A DNA stretch of 64,000 bases from the NCBI GenBank assembly GCA_050289805.1, contig JBNKGL010000001.1, positions 186,001 through 250,000 of the forward strand, in the 5' to 3' direction. The number at the start of each line of letters is the position of its first letter. The first letter of the stretch is position 1. The stretch is from JAUILA01 sp050289805 (GTDB lineage: Bacteria > Bacteroidota > Bacteroidia > Cytophagales > Cyclobacteriaceae). The notes beneath the pieces were generated by a model. That model searched no databases. It was not told the origin of the DNA and was given only the letters and a program-made list of their open reading frames with translations. A program made the position numbers and the translations under genes. Positions 53,762-62,806 of this stretch are shown in pieces.

Positions 53762-54782
53762 ATTTTAGCAGCAGCCAAAGGAGGAACAGGCAAACTGCCC
53801 AGTATAAATAAGGCCGGTAGAAATCCGTGGTATCCTTATATCGTGTTTCCTTAATTTCGGCCTTTTCGTAACCATCAATAAGTTCAAATACCCGGGAAAG
53901 TGCCTGATTGTCTGAAACACGGAAAAATTCTCCCTGGCCAATCCGTGCGATTTCACGCAGGGTCGTTTCATCCATCGTATTTTCAACCATCCGCGGACGT
54001 CCAAAGAAATCGGTTCCCAGCGGGACTTTTCCCTCTTTGCCAATGGCGATGGTATACATTTTAATATCATACGCAGCTGCGATGTTGGCAGCGGTAATCG
54101 GGTCGATATTACCCGCGGTATTATCTCCGTCGCTCAGAAGAATTACCACCTTTGATGAAGATTCAGATTCACGCATCCGGTTGGTGGCAACTGCCAGTGC
54201 ACTGCCGATCGCCGTTCCCCGGTTTTCAATCATGTCAAATCCGATCTCATCAATATAGCTTTTCAGCAGGTCGTAATCAGTAGTGAGAGGGGAAAGTGAA
54301 TATGCGTCTCCGGAAAATATCACCAGCCCGATCCTGTCCTGAAACCTTCCGTTAATAAAGTCAATCGCCACTTCCTTGGCGGCTTCCAGGCGATTGGGCC
54401 TGAAATCTTCAATTTGCATGGACTGTGAAATATCAATTACCAGTATAATATCGATACCCTCGGTCCATTGTTCCACTTTTTCGTTGGTTTTCTGAGGTCT
54501 TGCCAGGGCAACGAGCATGAGGGCCAGTATCATCATGATCAGAAGATCCGGAATGATACGAACGAGGTTGGTCAAACTGGAGCGCACATGGCTGCTTTTT
54601 ACCGCAATCGGTAATTTCTGCTTGAGGTAATAGTTAAATACCCATCGCAGTATTATCACGAGCGGAATCAGCCACAGGATATAGAGAACCCATGGATTCT
54701 CCCACGTAAACTGCTGCCAGGTTGACGGCATGAACCAATCAAACGAAAACCAGGGCATATCGGATAATTGAGCGTCAGCCAT
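53730..54782 (-). CDS. batA: BatA-like protein with von Willebrand factor A domain
   Basis: 350 residues: an N-terminal membrane segment near residues 30-50, a second near 78-98, a VWA domain (about 107-305) with the MIDAS motif DISQS at VIDISQSMQ, and a C-terminal membrane segment. Part of the Bacteroides aerotolerance (bat) type operon. Preceded by an unnamed membrane protein and DUF58; no BatB, BatC or BatD follows. The stop overlaps the GH3 3' end. Confidence 0.88.
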   Translation of the reverse strand: MADAQLSDMPWFSFDWFMPSTWQQFTWENPWVLYILWLIPLVIILRWVFNYYLKQKLPIAVKSSHVRSSLTNLVRIIPDLLIMMILALMLVALARPQKTNEKVEQWTEGIDIILVIDISQSMQIEDFRPNRLEAAKEVAIDFINGRFQDRIGLVIFSGDAYSLSPLTTDYDLLKSYIDEIGFDMIENRGTAIGSALAVATNRMRESESSSKVVILLSDGDNTAGNIDPITAANIAAAYDIKMYTIAIGKEGKVPLGTDFFGRPRMVENTMDETTLREIARIGQGEFFRVSDNQALSRVFELIDGYEKAEIKETRYKDTTDFYRPYLYWAVCLFLLWLLLKSTFVSNVLQD

Positions 54783-55674
54783 TTTTTAATTTTTTCACTT
54801 TTCGTTCAAAACGATTTACCGCATATTCCTTCAACGTTAAAAAAGAAGCGTCGTCAAGTCCGGTTTCCCTGGGATTATAGATGGCGGAATCAATAGAATG
54901 GAGCGCATTGCCAAGCCTTGAATCCGGATGGTCACGAACCAATTCCCGGGTTGTAAAGCTGGTATAGGGAAAAGCTTCCAGTTGCTGAAGGTACTTCTTC
55001 CACATGACAACAATTTTCTCTGCCTGAAGGCGAAAATCATCGGATTTTTGCATCATCAGCTGGTCATACTTTTCCAGGAATTTCTGATGTCTTCGGTTCA
55101 GCCAGAAAACTTGCCACAATATTTTAATGGAGGCTCCAAAAAATACGATGATCAGAATGATACAAATGATCAGTATCGCTAATCCGATGAGTGCATATGG
55201 ATAATTAAATGCAAAGGGTACCTGAATATAGTCTGTGTTTTCTATCAGGGGCATCGCTTCCACGGCAAGCGAATCAGGAACTTCAGTGACCACCTGTTTC
55301 AGGAATATCGTATCCGGTTGAGGGATGAGCCGGGTAGAATCTCCGTTAACCACCTCGAAGACGGGCAATGAATAGATCTGGAAAGTATCGAGTTCAAAAT
55401 ACGAAAGATAATATACCGCACTGTCGTAGCTGATGCCATTTCGTGTCTGTGTCGGGAAATACTCTTTATGATCAAGCTCGAATGGCGCATAATTAAAAAG
55501 AGAGTCCGGAAAAATCACATCACGGTCGGCTTCATAACGATACTTCAGGGTGTAGGGTACCGGTTCGCCGATCTTAAGACTATCGGCAAGGAATTGACCT
55601 TGTGGGGGCAACTCCTGGGCCTGCAGTAAAGCAGACCAAAACAAAAGCATGACCACTAACCCTTTCTTAAACAC
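54775..55674 (-). CDS. bat-operon membrane protein, unnamed
   Basis: 299 residues starting GTG 55674: a signal peptide (MFKKGLVVMLLFWSALLQAQ), a beta-rich periplasmic part with about 130 residues, one membrane segment (about 160-185, YALIGLAILIICIILIIVFF) and a cytoplasmic helical tail. In Bacteroidota this type of gene lies between the DUF58 and BatA genes of the bat operon. Function unknown. Overlaps DUF58 by 8 bases and batA by 8. Confidence 0.78.
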   Translation of the reverse strand: MFKKGLVVMLLFWSALLQAQELPPQGQFLADSLKIGEPVPYTLKYRYEADRDVIFPDSLFNYAPFELDHKEYFPTQTRNGISYDSAVYYLSYFELDTFQIYSLPVFEVVNGDSTRLIPQPDTIFLKQVVTEVPDSLAVEAMPLIENTDYIQVPFAFNYPYALIGLAILIICIILIIVFFGASIKILWQVFWLNRRHQKFLEKYDQLMMQKSDDFRLQAEKIVVMWKKYLQQLEAFPYTSFTTRELVRDHPDSRLGNALHSIDSAIYNPRETGLDDASFLTLKEYAVNRFERKVKKLKNG

Positions 55675-56545
55675 GTTTCAAAGTCTTGTTTCGAATTTTA
55701 AATAACTTCAACAATTTGGGAACATAATCTTCAGCAGTATCAATCGAAACGAAGTTGATTTGATGTTTCCGTGCAAATTTGGCAAGTTCCTCCTGATTAT
55801 TGGTATAGTCCTGAGAAATTCGACTCCTGAAGTTACCAAAAGAAGTATTAACCCAAACAGTATTGCCGCTTTCCTTATCATAAACAGGCACAATTCCCAG
55901 TTTTGGCAAATCTGTCTCACGCTTGTCCGTTATCCTGATCATCACCAGGTCATGTTTACGGGCCAGCCCTTTCAGGTTATGGAAATAATCCTCATCAATG
56001 AAGTCACTTATGAAAATCATCACGCTTCTGCGTTTAATAATATTCAGGGTCGTAAGAATTGCCTTGGCCAGGTCGGTTTTTCTTGACTTTGGTTTCAGGT
56101 TAACAAGGGTATGAATGATATGGTATGCCTGTGAAGGTCCTTTTGCCGGCTTCACATACTTTTCATTTTGGTCAGTAAAGCAAATCAGACCAACCTGACT
56201 TCCTTCCTTTGCTGCTGAAAGCGCCAATACGCCACAAATCTCTTTCCCAATATCCACTTTTTGATGTCCGGGTTCCCCAATATCCTGGGAGGCGCTTACA
56301 TCCATGATGAAAAATACCGTCTGTTCTTTCTCCTCCCTGAAGGTTTTTACAAACGTACCATGACCCTTCGCACTTACATTCCAGTCGATTGTGCGGATAT
56401 CATCCCCGTACTGGTAGGAACGAACATCGTCAAATTCGAGTCCCGAGCCTTTGAAGATTGAATGAAAATCTCCCTGCATCTGGCTGTTGATAGCCTTTCT
56501 GATCTGTATTTCGTATTTTCGTAGCTTTTTAAGGAGATCTTTCAT
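55667..56545 (-). CDS. DUF58 domain protein
   Basis: 292 residues from ATG 56545 (a GTG at 56551 adds two). DUF58 proteins are VWA-like and partner MoxR ATPases. DIRTIDWNVSAKGHGTFVKTF and a MIDAS-like FIMDVSASQ are present. First gene of the small bat operon; a MoxR gene, which is usual just upstream, is not seen here because the upstream strand carries a different transcript. Confidence 0.92.
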   Translation of the reverse strand: MKDLLKKLRKYEIQIRKAINSQMQGDFHSIFKGSGLEFDDVRSYQYGDDIRTIDWNVSAKGHGTFVKTFREEKEQTVFFIMDVSASQDIGEPGHQKVDIGKEICGVLALSAAKEGSQVGLICFTDQNEKYVKPAKGPSQAYHIIHTLVNLKPKSRKTDLAKAILTTLNIIKRRSVMIFISDFIDEDYFHNLKGLARKHDLVMIRITDKRETDLPKLGIVPVYDKESGNTVWVNTSFGNFRSRISQDYTNNQEELAKFARKHQINFVSIDTAEDYVPKLLKLFKIRNKTLKRV

Positions 56546-56626
56546 TGGCACATTGGCTGATGTTACAAATTTGTATAATATATTACTGACTAAAAAATGC
56601 GATCAACTGATAGGAACATTTTATCC

Positions 56627-57013
56627 ATGAACGGAAAATCTACCATATTTTATACGTTCCTCCTTCTGATCGGGTTTATTTTTGGTTGTGAGAAGAAAAA
56701 CACACCCATCCGGCCGGATGGTTTGCTGAATTCAGAAACAATGATTGCGATTCTGAAGGATGTTTATATTACGGAAGCACGGGTTGCGGCAATGGGACTG
56801 CATTATGATTCATCACAATATGTTTTTGATCTAGTGAATGATGACATTCTTCAGGAGCATGGCGCTACAGACTCTCTTTACCTGCTCAGCATGGATTATT
56901 ACTTTGAGCATCCTGATGAACTTCGGTTCATTTTTGAGGCTGTTGTAGACAGTCTGAGTCTTCAGGAACGTAAAATGACACGGTCCGATAATCAAATATC
57001 TCCGGAAAATTAA
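56627..57013 (+). CDS. DUF4296 family lipoprotein
   Basis: 128 residues from ATG 56627 (ATG 56597 gives ten more before the signal sequence). A lipobox at LIGFIFGC with Cys at about residue 18 marks a lipoprotein. The body is helical, with MIAILKDVYITEARVA typical of DUF4296. Function unknown. One base separates it from mutS2. Confidence 0.82.
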   Translation: MNGKSTIFYTFLLLIGFIFGCEKKNTPIRPDGLLNSETMIAILKDVYITEARVAAMGLHYDSSQYVFDLVNDDILQEHGATDSLYLLSMDYYFEHPDELRFIFEAVVDSLSLQERKMTRSDNQISPEN

Positions 57014-57014
57014 C

Positions 57015-59390
57015 ATGCTTCTACCTTCAGATATTGAAATTAAACTGGGCTTCGATCGTATCCGGGAAATATTGCGTTCCGGTTGTCAATCCATACAGGG
57101 CTCCGAAAAAGTGGATTTGATGTCGTTTCAGGACGATTATCATTCCCTGGAGGAGTTACTCGGTCAGACGGTTGAATTTGTCAGGATCCTGGAAAGCGGA
57201 GAATCCTTTCCGTTGAGGAATATTCATGATTTACGGGATGCCCTGAAGCGGGCCAAAACCCCGGGTGCCTTTCTGGAGCCCGATGAATTCCTGGAAATTG
57301 TGCAGTCGATGGACTCGGTTTCAGGAGTTCTGCGTTTTCTTCGGGGTAAGAAAGATCATTATCCATTTCTGTTTTCCCTTGTCAAAGATTTGCAGGAACA
57401 GGTCACACTTCAGAAAACAATCAATCAGGTTATATCTGAAGACGGACAGGTAAAAAGCAATGCCAGCCCCGAGTTACAACGGATTCGTCGTGCACTTGAT
57501 CAGGAACGAATTCATTTGAGGAAAAACCTCGATAAGATATTTAGGGAAGCGGTCAGGAATGGCATGGTTCCGGAAAAAGCCTCCGTTACTGTGCGCGATG
57601 GACGAATGGTAATTCCGGTTCTGGCTGAGTATAAAAGGAGAATTAAGGGATTTATTCACGATGAGTCTGCTACCGGACAAACCGTGTACCTCGAACCGGC
57701 TGCTGTACTCGATAATAACAATGAATTACGTGAACTTGAATATGCAGAAAAACGGGAGGTCGTTAAAATTCTGACCAGGCTCACGGATCAGGTGAGGGAC
57801 CATCTCCAGGATCTCCTGTCCATCTCCGAACTACTGGGTGATTTTGATTTCATCCGTTCAAAGGCCCGTCTTTCCAGGGAGCTTGAATGCACTTTTCCGA
57901 AATTTAATAATAAGCCGGAAATTGAATTGGTCAAAGCACGTCATCCGCTGCTTTACCTTAATTTCAAAAAATCGGACCGCGATGTGATACCTGTATCACT
58001 GGGTCTGGATGATACGACACGTCTTATCATTATTTCCGGGCCGAATGCAGGAGGTAAGTCGGTAAGTTTGAAAACCGTCGGGCTCATTCAATATATGTGG
58101 CAGTCGGGCCTGCTTGTTCCCGTTGATGAATCTTCTGAGATGGGTATATTCAGTGATATTTTCCTGGACATCGGGGATGAGCAGTCTATAGAAAATGATT
58201 TGAGTACGTATAGTTCGCATCTCACACTCATGAAGAAGTTCATGGAAAATGCGCAGCGTTCAAGCCTTGTGCTCATCGATGAATTTGGGACGGGAACAGA
58301 CCCTCAATTTGGCGGTGCCATTGCCGAAGGGATCCTCGACAAGCTCGTTGATCTTGATTGTCGCGGAATCATCACTACACACTATAGCAATATCAAGCGC
58401 TATGCCGAGGAGCATAGCTCCGTGGTAAATGGTGCAATGAAGTACGATGTGAATGAGCTGGAGCCGCTCTATGTACTGCAGGTCGGGATTCCCGGAAGCT
58501 CATTTTCTTTTGAGGTAGCCCGGAAGATCGGATTACCCGATGCCATAATCGCGTATGCCCGTGACCTCATCGGCCAAAAGCAGGTTGATGTTGATGACCT
58601 GATCCTGAAGCTGGAGAAACAGGAGCAACAAATTCGGTCAAGGGACGCGGCCCTTGCAAGCAGGGAAAAGGAGGTTGAGGAATTGCAGAGAAAATACAAA
58701 TCTCTATCCTCCGAGCTGGAAAAAAATAAAAAAGAAATTATTACGAAAGCAAAGGAAGAGGCCAGCAGCATTCTCAGGGAAACCAACCGCGAGATAGAGA
58801 AGACCATTCGGCATATTCGTGAGAACCGTGCAGAAAAGAAGGAAACCAAGCGGATGCGTGAACGGCTTGAATCTCTGAAGAAAAAAGTTGATGTACCTGG
58901 TGAAGTACAAAAAACAGGTTCGGTTATTTCGGTTGAGCCGGGTGATATGGTACGCCTCATGGGAAAGGATGTGGTAGGTGAAGTACTGTCAATTCGCGGA
59001 AATAATATCGAGGTACAGGTAGGTGCCCTGAAAACACTGGTAAAGAAAAATCAGCTTGAAAAAATTTCCCGGACAGAGGCAAAGAAATCTGCCAGGGGAT
59101 CCGCTACTATTCACAGCAATGTGGATATGAATCAAAAACTATCGGGATTTAATCATACCCTGGATATTCGGGGTAAAAGGGGAGAGGAGGCGATCGGATT
59201 GGTTGATAAGTTTCTGGATGATGCTCTCCTTTTCAATGCAAACGAATTAAGGATTCTTCATGGTAAGGGGGACGGGATCCTGCGAGGACTTATCAGAAAT
59301 CATCTCAAAAGTTATCCCAATGTACAATCCATCAGGGACGAACATGTAGAACGTGGAGGATCAGGTATCACTGTATTTGATTTGAAATAA
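57015..59390 (+). CDS. mutS2: MutS2 endonuclease
   Basis: 791 residues: MutS-like core with clamp and lever helices, Walker A ISGPNAGGKSVSLKTVG near residue 340, Walker B LVLIDEFGTGTDPQFGG, a coiled coil rich in Lys/Glu (about 520-630) and a C-terminal Smr nuclease domain (LDIRGKRGEEAI, then LRILHGKGDGILRGLIRNHL). It limits recombination and acts on stalled ribosomes or branched DNA in other bacteria. Last gene of a two-gene unit; a hairpin follows immediately. Confidence 0.96.
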   Translation: MLLPSDIEIKLGFDRIREILRSGCQSIQGSEKVDLMSFQDDYHSLEELLGQTVEFVRILESGESFPLRNIHDLRDALKRAKTPGAFLEPDEFLEIVQSMDSVSGVLRFLRGKKDHYPFLFSLVKDLQEQVTLQKTINQVISEDGQVKSNASPELQRIRRALDQERIHLRKNLDKIFREAVRNGMVPEKASVTVRDGRMVIPVLAEYKRRIKGFIHDESATGQTVYLEPAAVLDNNNELRELEYAEKREVVKILTRLTDQVRDHLQDLLSISELLGDFDFIRSKARLSRELECTFPKFNNKPEIELVKARHPLLYLNFKKSDRDVIPVSLGLDDTTRLIIISGPNAGGKSVSLKTVGLIQYMWQSGLLVPVDESSEMGIFSDIFLDIGDEQSIENDLSTYSSHLTLMKKFMENAQRSSLVLIDEFGTGTDPQFGGAIAEGILDKLVDLDCRGIITTHYSNIKRYAEEHSSVVNGAMKYDVNELEPLYVLQVGIPGSSFSFEVARKIGLPDAIIAYARDLIGQKQVDVDDLILKLEKQEQQIRSRDAALASREKEVEELQRKYKSLSSELEKNKKEIITKAKEEASSILRETNREIEKTIRHIRENRAEKKETKRMRERLESLKKKVDVPGEVQKTGSVISVEPGDMVRLMGKDVVGEVLSIRGNNIEVQVGALKTLVKKNQLEKISRTEAKKSARGSATIHSNVDMNQKLSGFNHTLDIRGKRGEEAIGLVDKFLDDALLFNANELRILHGKGDGILRGLIRNHLKSYPNVQSIRDEHVERGGSGITVFDLK

Positions 59391-59392
59391 AA

Positions 59393-59414
59393 AAGCCTCC
59401 GTGAAAGGAGGCTT
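59393..59414. terminator. bidirectional terminator between mutS2 and the convergent lipoprotein gene
   Basis: An 8-bp stem (59393-59400 with 59407-59414) and 6-base loop. On the minus strand it is followed by TTTTTTA, making it strong for the lipoprotein gene; on the plus strand the T run is poor. It starts 3 bases after the mutS2 stop. Confidence 0.88.
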
Positions 59415-59434
59415 CAAATCAGTATTTTCAGTAA

Positions 59435-59902
59435 TTATTGTTTTACCAGGTTGAAAGTCCAGTTACCCTGAACGCTCAGTACTTTCGCGCCAAGCTTGTC
59501 CCCTTCATCCAGTGTAAAGGTCATTGTCATATTGGAACCACTGATATTTACATTGGCCGTTTCGCTGGCAATATTATTAAAAACGACCGTAAAGTTTGTG
59601 GCACTGGTACCCTGTGTTTCATAAGTGGATACTGAGAAAATATCCACTTCGCTCGTAGGAGCATTGGATACAGAAACACCTTTTTGCTGGGTGAAAGTTA
59701 TGCTGAAGTTGGACCAGTCACCCGGTGCATCGTTATTATTCAGTTTAACATCACTTGATGTCGTGGTAGCCCATGTACCGGTAATATTAGCCAATTGCTG
59801 CTCCGCAATGGTTGGATCATCGCCGCCATCGCCGCCACAACTGATGAATCCAAAAAATGATATTAATACTATCAGACTAAAAAGATAATTCAGTTTTTTC
59901 AT
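59435..59902 (-). CDS. small lipoprotein with lipocalin-like beta domain
   Basis: 155 residues from ATG 59902 (a TTG one codon earlier is less likely). Signal peptide with lipobox FISC followed by GGDGGDD, a flexible acidic start common in surface lipoproteins of this phylum. The remainder is beta-rich with Asn/Thr-rich strands (ITGTWATTTSSDVKLNN, QGNWTFNLV), as in lipocalin-like DUF4923-type domains. Function unknown. Single gene with its own terminator; TATATTTC (59927-59934, minus strand) is a near-consensus -7 element. Confidence 0.75.
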   Translation of the reverse strand: MKKLNYLFSLIVLISFFGFISCGGDGGDDPTIAEQQLANITGTWATTTSSDVKLNNNDAPGDWSNFSITFTQQKGVSVSNAPTSEVDIFSVSTYETQGTSATNFTVVFNNIASETANVNISGSNMTMTFTLDEGDKLGAKVLSVQGNWTFNLVKQ

Positions 59903-60007
59903 CAATAATGTTATTTATTCACTCTGGAAATATAGAAATTTTTTTCTTGAATCTTTCCCTATGACATATCATAAAGGGCTTATAAATCAGCATATGTAAT
60001 GAAATTG

Positions 60008-60634
60008 TCATTTGTTTGCCGGTTTAAAGTTACTAATATCCAATTTTTCATTACAAAAAGTGTATTCTTTCGGCTGATTTGAGGCAACAAATATGGTTGG
60101 TATGTTCAGGGAACTGATTTGTTCGATGTACCACGAGTATCCGTGATCATCAAGGTTTGTGGCAGGTTCATCCAAAAACACCATTGGCACATCAGAATAC
60201 AGGGCGAGGAGGATCTTTAACCGCTGTTTCATACCACTGGAGAAATTTCCCACGGGCTTGTGCATAGCGTTATTGAAATATCCTATCTCGATCAATTCAG
60301 ACAGAGAATGATTATTTCTGATCGATTTAAAGCTAAAATGGAACGAGAGCATCTCTTTCACCGTAAATTCTTCCACCAGTTCCATATAGGGTGCCGCAAT
60401 AGAAATTTTCTGGTATACTGAATCTGCCGGTACTGAAGTGTTCTTCTCAAGCCATTCTATCTTGCCCTCAGTGGGAAGTTGAAAACCACTTAATATTTGC
60501 AAAAAGGTCGATTTTCCACTTCCATTCGGTCCGGTAACAGCATATGAATTCCCCTCGGCAAAGGAATAATCCATCCCTGAAAACAGCCATTCACGGTTAA
60601 ACCTCTTACTTAGTCCGGAAATCCGGATATCCAT
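60008..60634 (-). CDS. ABC transporter ATP-binding protein
   Basis: 208 residues. Walker A GPNGSGKST, signature NFSSGMKQR (degenerate LSGGQ) and Walker B MVFLDEPATNLD are present. It lies at the end of the lipid A operon with no permease gene next to it, so the exported compound and partner are unknown. The 104 bases between it and the lipoprotein gene hold only an imperfect hairpin near 59960-59980. Confidence 0.92.
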   Translation of the reverse strand: MDIRISGLSKRFNREWLFSGMDYSFAEGNSYAVTGPNGSGKSTFLQILSGFQLPTEGKIEWLEKNTSVPADSVYQKISIAAPYMELVEEFTVKEMLSFHFSFKSIRNNHSLSELIEIGYFNNAMHKPVGNFSSGMKQRLKILLALYSDVPMVFLDEPATNLDDHGYSWYIEQISSLNIPTIFVASNQPKEYTFCNEKLDISNFKPANK

Positions 60635-60635
60635 T

Positions 60636-61415
60636 TTAGTAGGAATATCCTTTCATAACACCACGATCGGAATTTCGGATGAAATTTATGATTTCATCGC
60701 GTTCCTTAGAGGGGGGAAGTTCTACTTCTATAAGATCAAGCGCTTTGGAATTATTAAGCCCTTTCATAAAGAGGTACCGGTAAATTTCCTGAATTTCACC
60801 GATTTTGTCCGAATTGAAGCCGCGTCTGCGGAGGCCAATCGAGTTAATTCCGCAATAGGTGAGAGGCTCTCTTGCTGCTTTTGTATAGGGGGGTACATCC
60901 TTTCGTACCAGGGATCCGCCGGAAATCATTACATGCGCACCTACTTTCACGAATTGATGCAGCGCACTGGATCCGCCAATAATTGCATAATCTTCAACGG
61001 TTACATGACCAGCCATTTGAACTGCATTGGCAAGGATACAATTATTGCCTACCACGCAATCATGGGCAATATGAACATACGCCATGAGCAGACAGTTGCT
61101 TCCAACAACGGTTTTCCATTTATCGTTGGTTCCGCGGCTGATGGTGACATATTCACGAATTACGGTGTTATCACCAACAAACGTTTCGGTGTCTTCGCCA
61201 TCATACTTTAAATCCTGGGGTACCGACGAGATTGATGCTCCCGGGTAAATCTTTACATTCTTTCCGATCCGTGCACCTTCAAAAATGGTGACATTCGGTC
61301 CGATCCATGTTCCTTCATCGATCTCCACATTTTTATGTATGGTAGAAAAAGGCTCAATTACAACATTCCGGGCAATTTTTGCCTGCGGATGTATATACGC
61401 TAGTGGCTGATTCAT
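60636..61415 (-). CDS. lpxA: UDP-N-acetylglucosamine acyltransferase LpxA
   Basis: 259 residues, a left-handed beta helix of hexapeptide repeats. First step of lipid A: transfers 3-hydroxyacyl from ACP to UDP-GlcNAc. The catalytic His is in YVHIAHDCVVGNN, and the C-terminal helical domain has INSIGLRRRGF. It overlaps lpxC/fabZ by 4 bases and is followed after one base by the ABC gene. Confidence 0.97.
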   Translation of the reverse strand: MNQPLAYIHPQAKIARNVVIEPFSTIHKNVEIDEGTWIGPNVTIFEGARIGKNVKIYPGASISSVPQDLKYDGEDTETFVGDNTVIREYVTISRGTNDKWKTVVGSNCLLMAYVHIAHDCVVGNNCILANAVQMAGHVTVEDYAIIGGSSALHQFVKVGAHVMISGGSLVRKDVPPYTKAAREPLTYCGINSIGLRRRGFNSDKIGEIQEIYRYLFMKGLNNSKALDLIEVELPPSKERDEIINFIRNSDRGVMKGYSY

Positions 61416-62806
61416 ACTTCTTTTCTTACTATGCTGGCGGTCATGGTGCCTTCACAAACAAGTGTATTACCCACATATGCCCTTCCGGACATTTTTGCAA
61501 TACCCCGCTTGATTGGTGCCAGCAGATCACATTTAATTATGATGGTATCCCCGGGAAGAACCATTTTTCTGAATCTGAAATTCTCAATACTAAGGAAGTA
61601 CGTCCAATAGTTTTCAGGATCCGGAACTGTGTTGAGTACCAGTATTCCTCCGATCTGCGCCATGGCTTCAACCTGAAGCACGCCAGGCATTACCGGGTTG
61701 CCGGGGAAATGACCGAGGAAGAAATGCTCATTAAAGGAAACGTTTTTCACACCTGCAACGCTCTCCTCATCCAGGTGGATGATCTTATCGATCAACAGGA
61801 AAGGATATCGGTGAGGAAGAATATTAACGATCTGGTTAATATCCAGAACAGGTGGTAAATTGGGGTTGTAGCGGGGAACATTCTGCTTGGACTCTTTTTC
61901 CATTGCCCGCTTCAATTTTTTCGCGAAGGCCACATTTGCCGCATGTCCCGGACGTGCAGCCAGGATCTGCGCCTTAATCGGACGTCCGGCAAGGGCAAGA
62001 TCTCCCATTACATCCAGCAGTTTATGCCGCGCAGGTTCATTTCGGTAACGGAGCTCAACGTTGTTGAGGATTCCTTCTTTCTTAACCTCTACCTTTGGTT
62101 TATTGAACAGCTTGGCAATACTGGCCAATTCATGTTCTTCCACAACCCTGTCTACGACCACAATCGCATTGTTCAGGTCGCCGCCCTTCACCAGGTTATT
62201 TTTGTGCAGCATTTCCAGTTCATGCAGAAAACAGAAGGTACGGCATGCGGCAATCTCTTTTTCAAACTGGCTTATGTTGGTAAGAGAAGCGTGCTGACTG
62301 CCCAGGACCGGCGAATTATAGTCGATCATCACGGTCACACGATAATCATCCAGGGGGAGGGCTGCAATTTCGACATCTCTTGACGCGTCGCGGTAAAAAA
62401 GGCTATCCTGAACCTCATAAAAATCACGAAGCGCATTCTGCTCTTCGGTGCCGGCTTCTTTCAGAATCTCAACAAATTGAATGGAACTTCCATCCATAAT
62501 GGGCGCCTCTGGTCCGTCCAGCTGAATTAAAACATTGTCAATTTCAAGACCTACAAGGGCGGCAAGGGTATGTTCGACGGTAGATACACGGGCACCGCTT
62601 TGCTCAATGGTTGTTCCGCGCGACAGGTCGACCACATTGTCAACATCGGCGTCAACAATGGGTTGTCCTTCAAGATCGATCCGCTGAAACTTAATACCAT
62701 GTCCGGCCTTGGCAGGTAAAAAAGTCATATTCGTTTCAACCCCCGTATGCAGGCCTACACCTGATAACGTCACAGATTTCTTTATTGTATGCTGTTTAAT
62801 ATTCAT
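61412..62806 (-). CDS. fused LpxC deacetylase / FabZ dehydratase
   Basis: 464 residues, a two-enzyme fusion known in Bacteroidota. The LpxC part (about 1-300) is the zinc-dependent deacetylase that commits UDP-3-acyl-GlcNAc to lipid A, with the zinc His in STVEHTLAAL and the HxxxD pair in HKLLDVMGDLAL. The FabZ part (about 318-464) is the hydroxyacyl-ACP dehydratase with its catalytic His in LPHRYPFL and Glu in PGVLQVEAMAQ. The fusion balances lipid A and fatty acid flux in one protein. Overlaps lpxD and lpxA by 4 bases each. Confidence 0.97.
   Translation of the reverse strand: MNIKQHTIKKSVTLSGVGLHTGVETNMTFLPAKAGHGIKFQRIDLEGQPIVDADVDNVVDLSRGTTIEQSGARVSTVEHTLAALVGLEIDNVLIQLDGPEAPIMDGSSIQFVEILKEAGTEEQNALRDFYEVQDSLFYRDASRDVEIAALPLDDYRVTVMIDYNSPVLGSQHASLTNISQFEKEIAACRTFCFLHELEMLHKNNLVKGGDLNNAIVVVDRVVEEHELASIAKLFNKPKVEVKKEGILNNVELRYRNEPARHKLLDVMGDLALAGRPIKAQILAARPGHAANVAFAKKLKRAMEKESKQNVPRYNPNLPPVLDINQIVNILPHRYPFLLIDKIIHLDEESVAGVKNVSFNEHFFLGHFPGNPVMPGVLQVEAMAQIGGILVLNTVPDPENYWTYFLSIENFRFRKMVLPGDTIIIKCDLLAPIKRGIAKMSGRAYVGNTLVCEGTMTASIVRKEV

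Noticed and set aside
56564..56575. 12-bp perfect palindrome TACAAATTTGTA between the DUF58 and DUF4296 genes
   Set aside because: Short, AT-rich and without a second copy; it is at a divergent promoter but chance is likely.
59960..59985. Imperfect hairpin CCCTATGA...TCATAAAGGG as a terminator of the ABC gene
   Set aside because: It has bulges and no T run on either strand.
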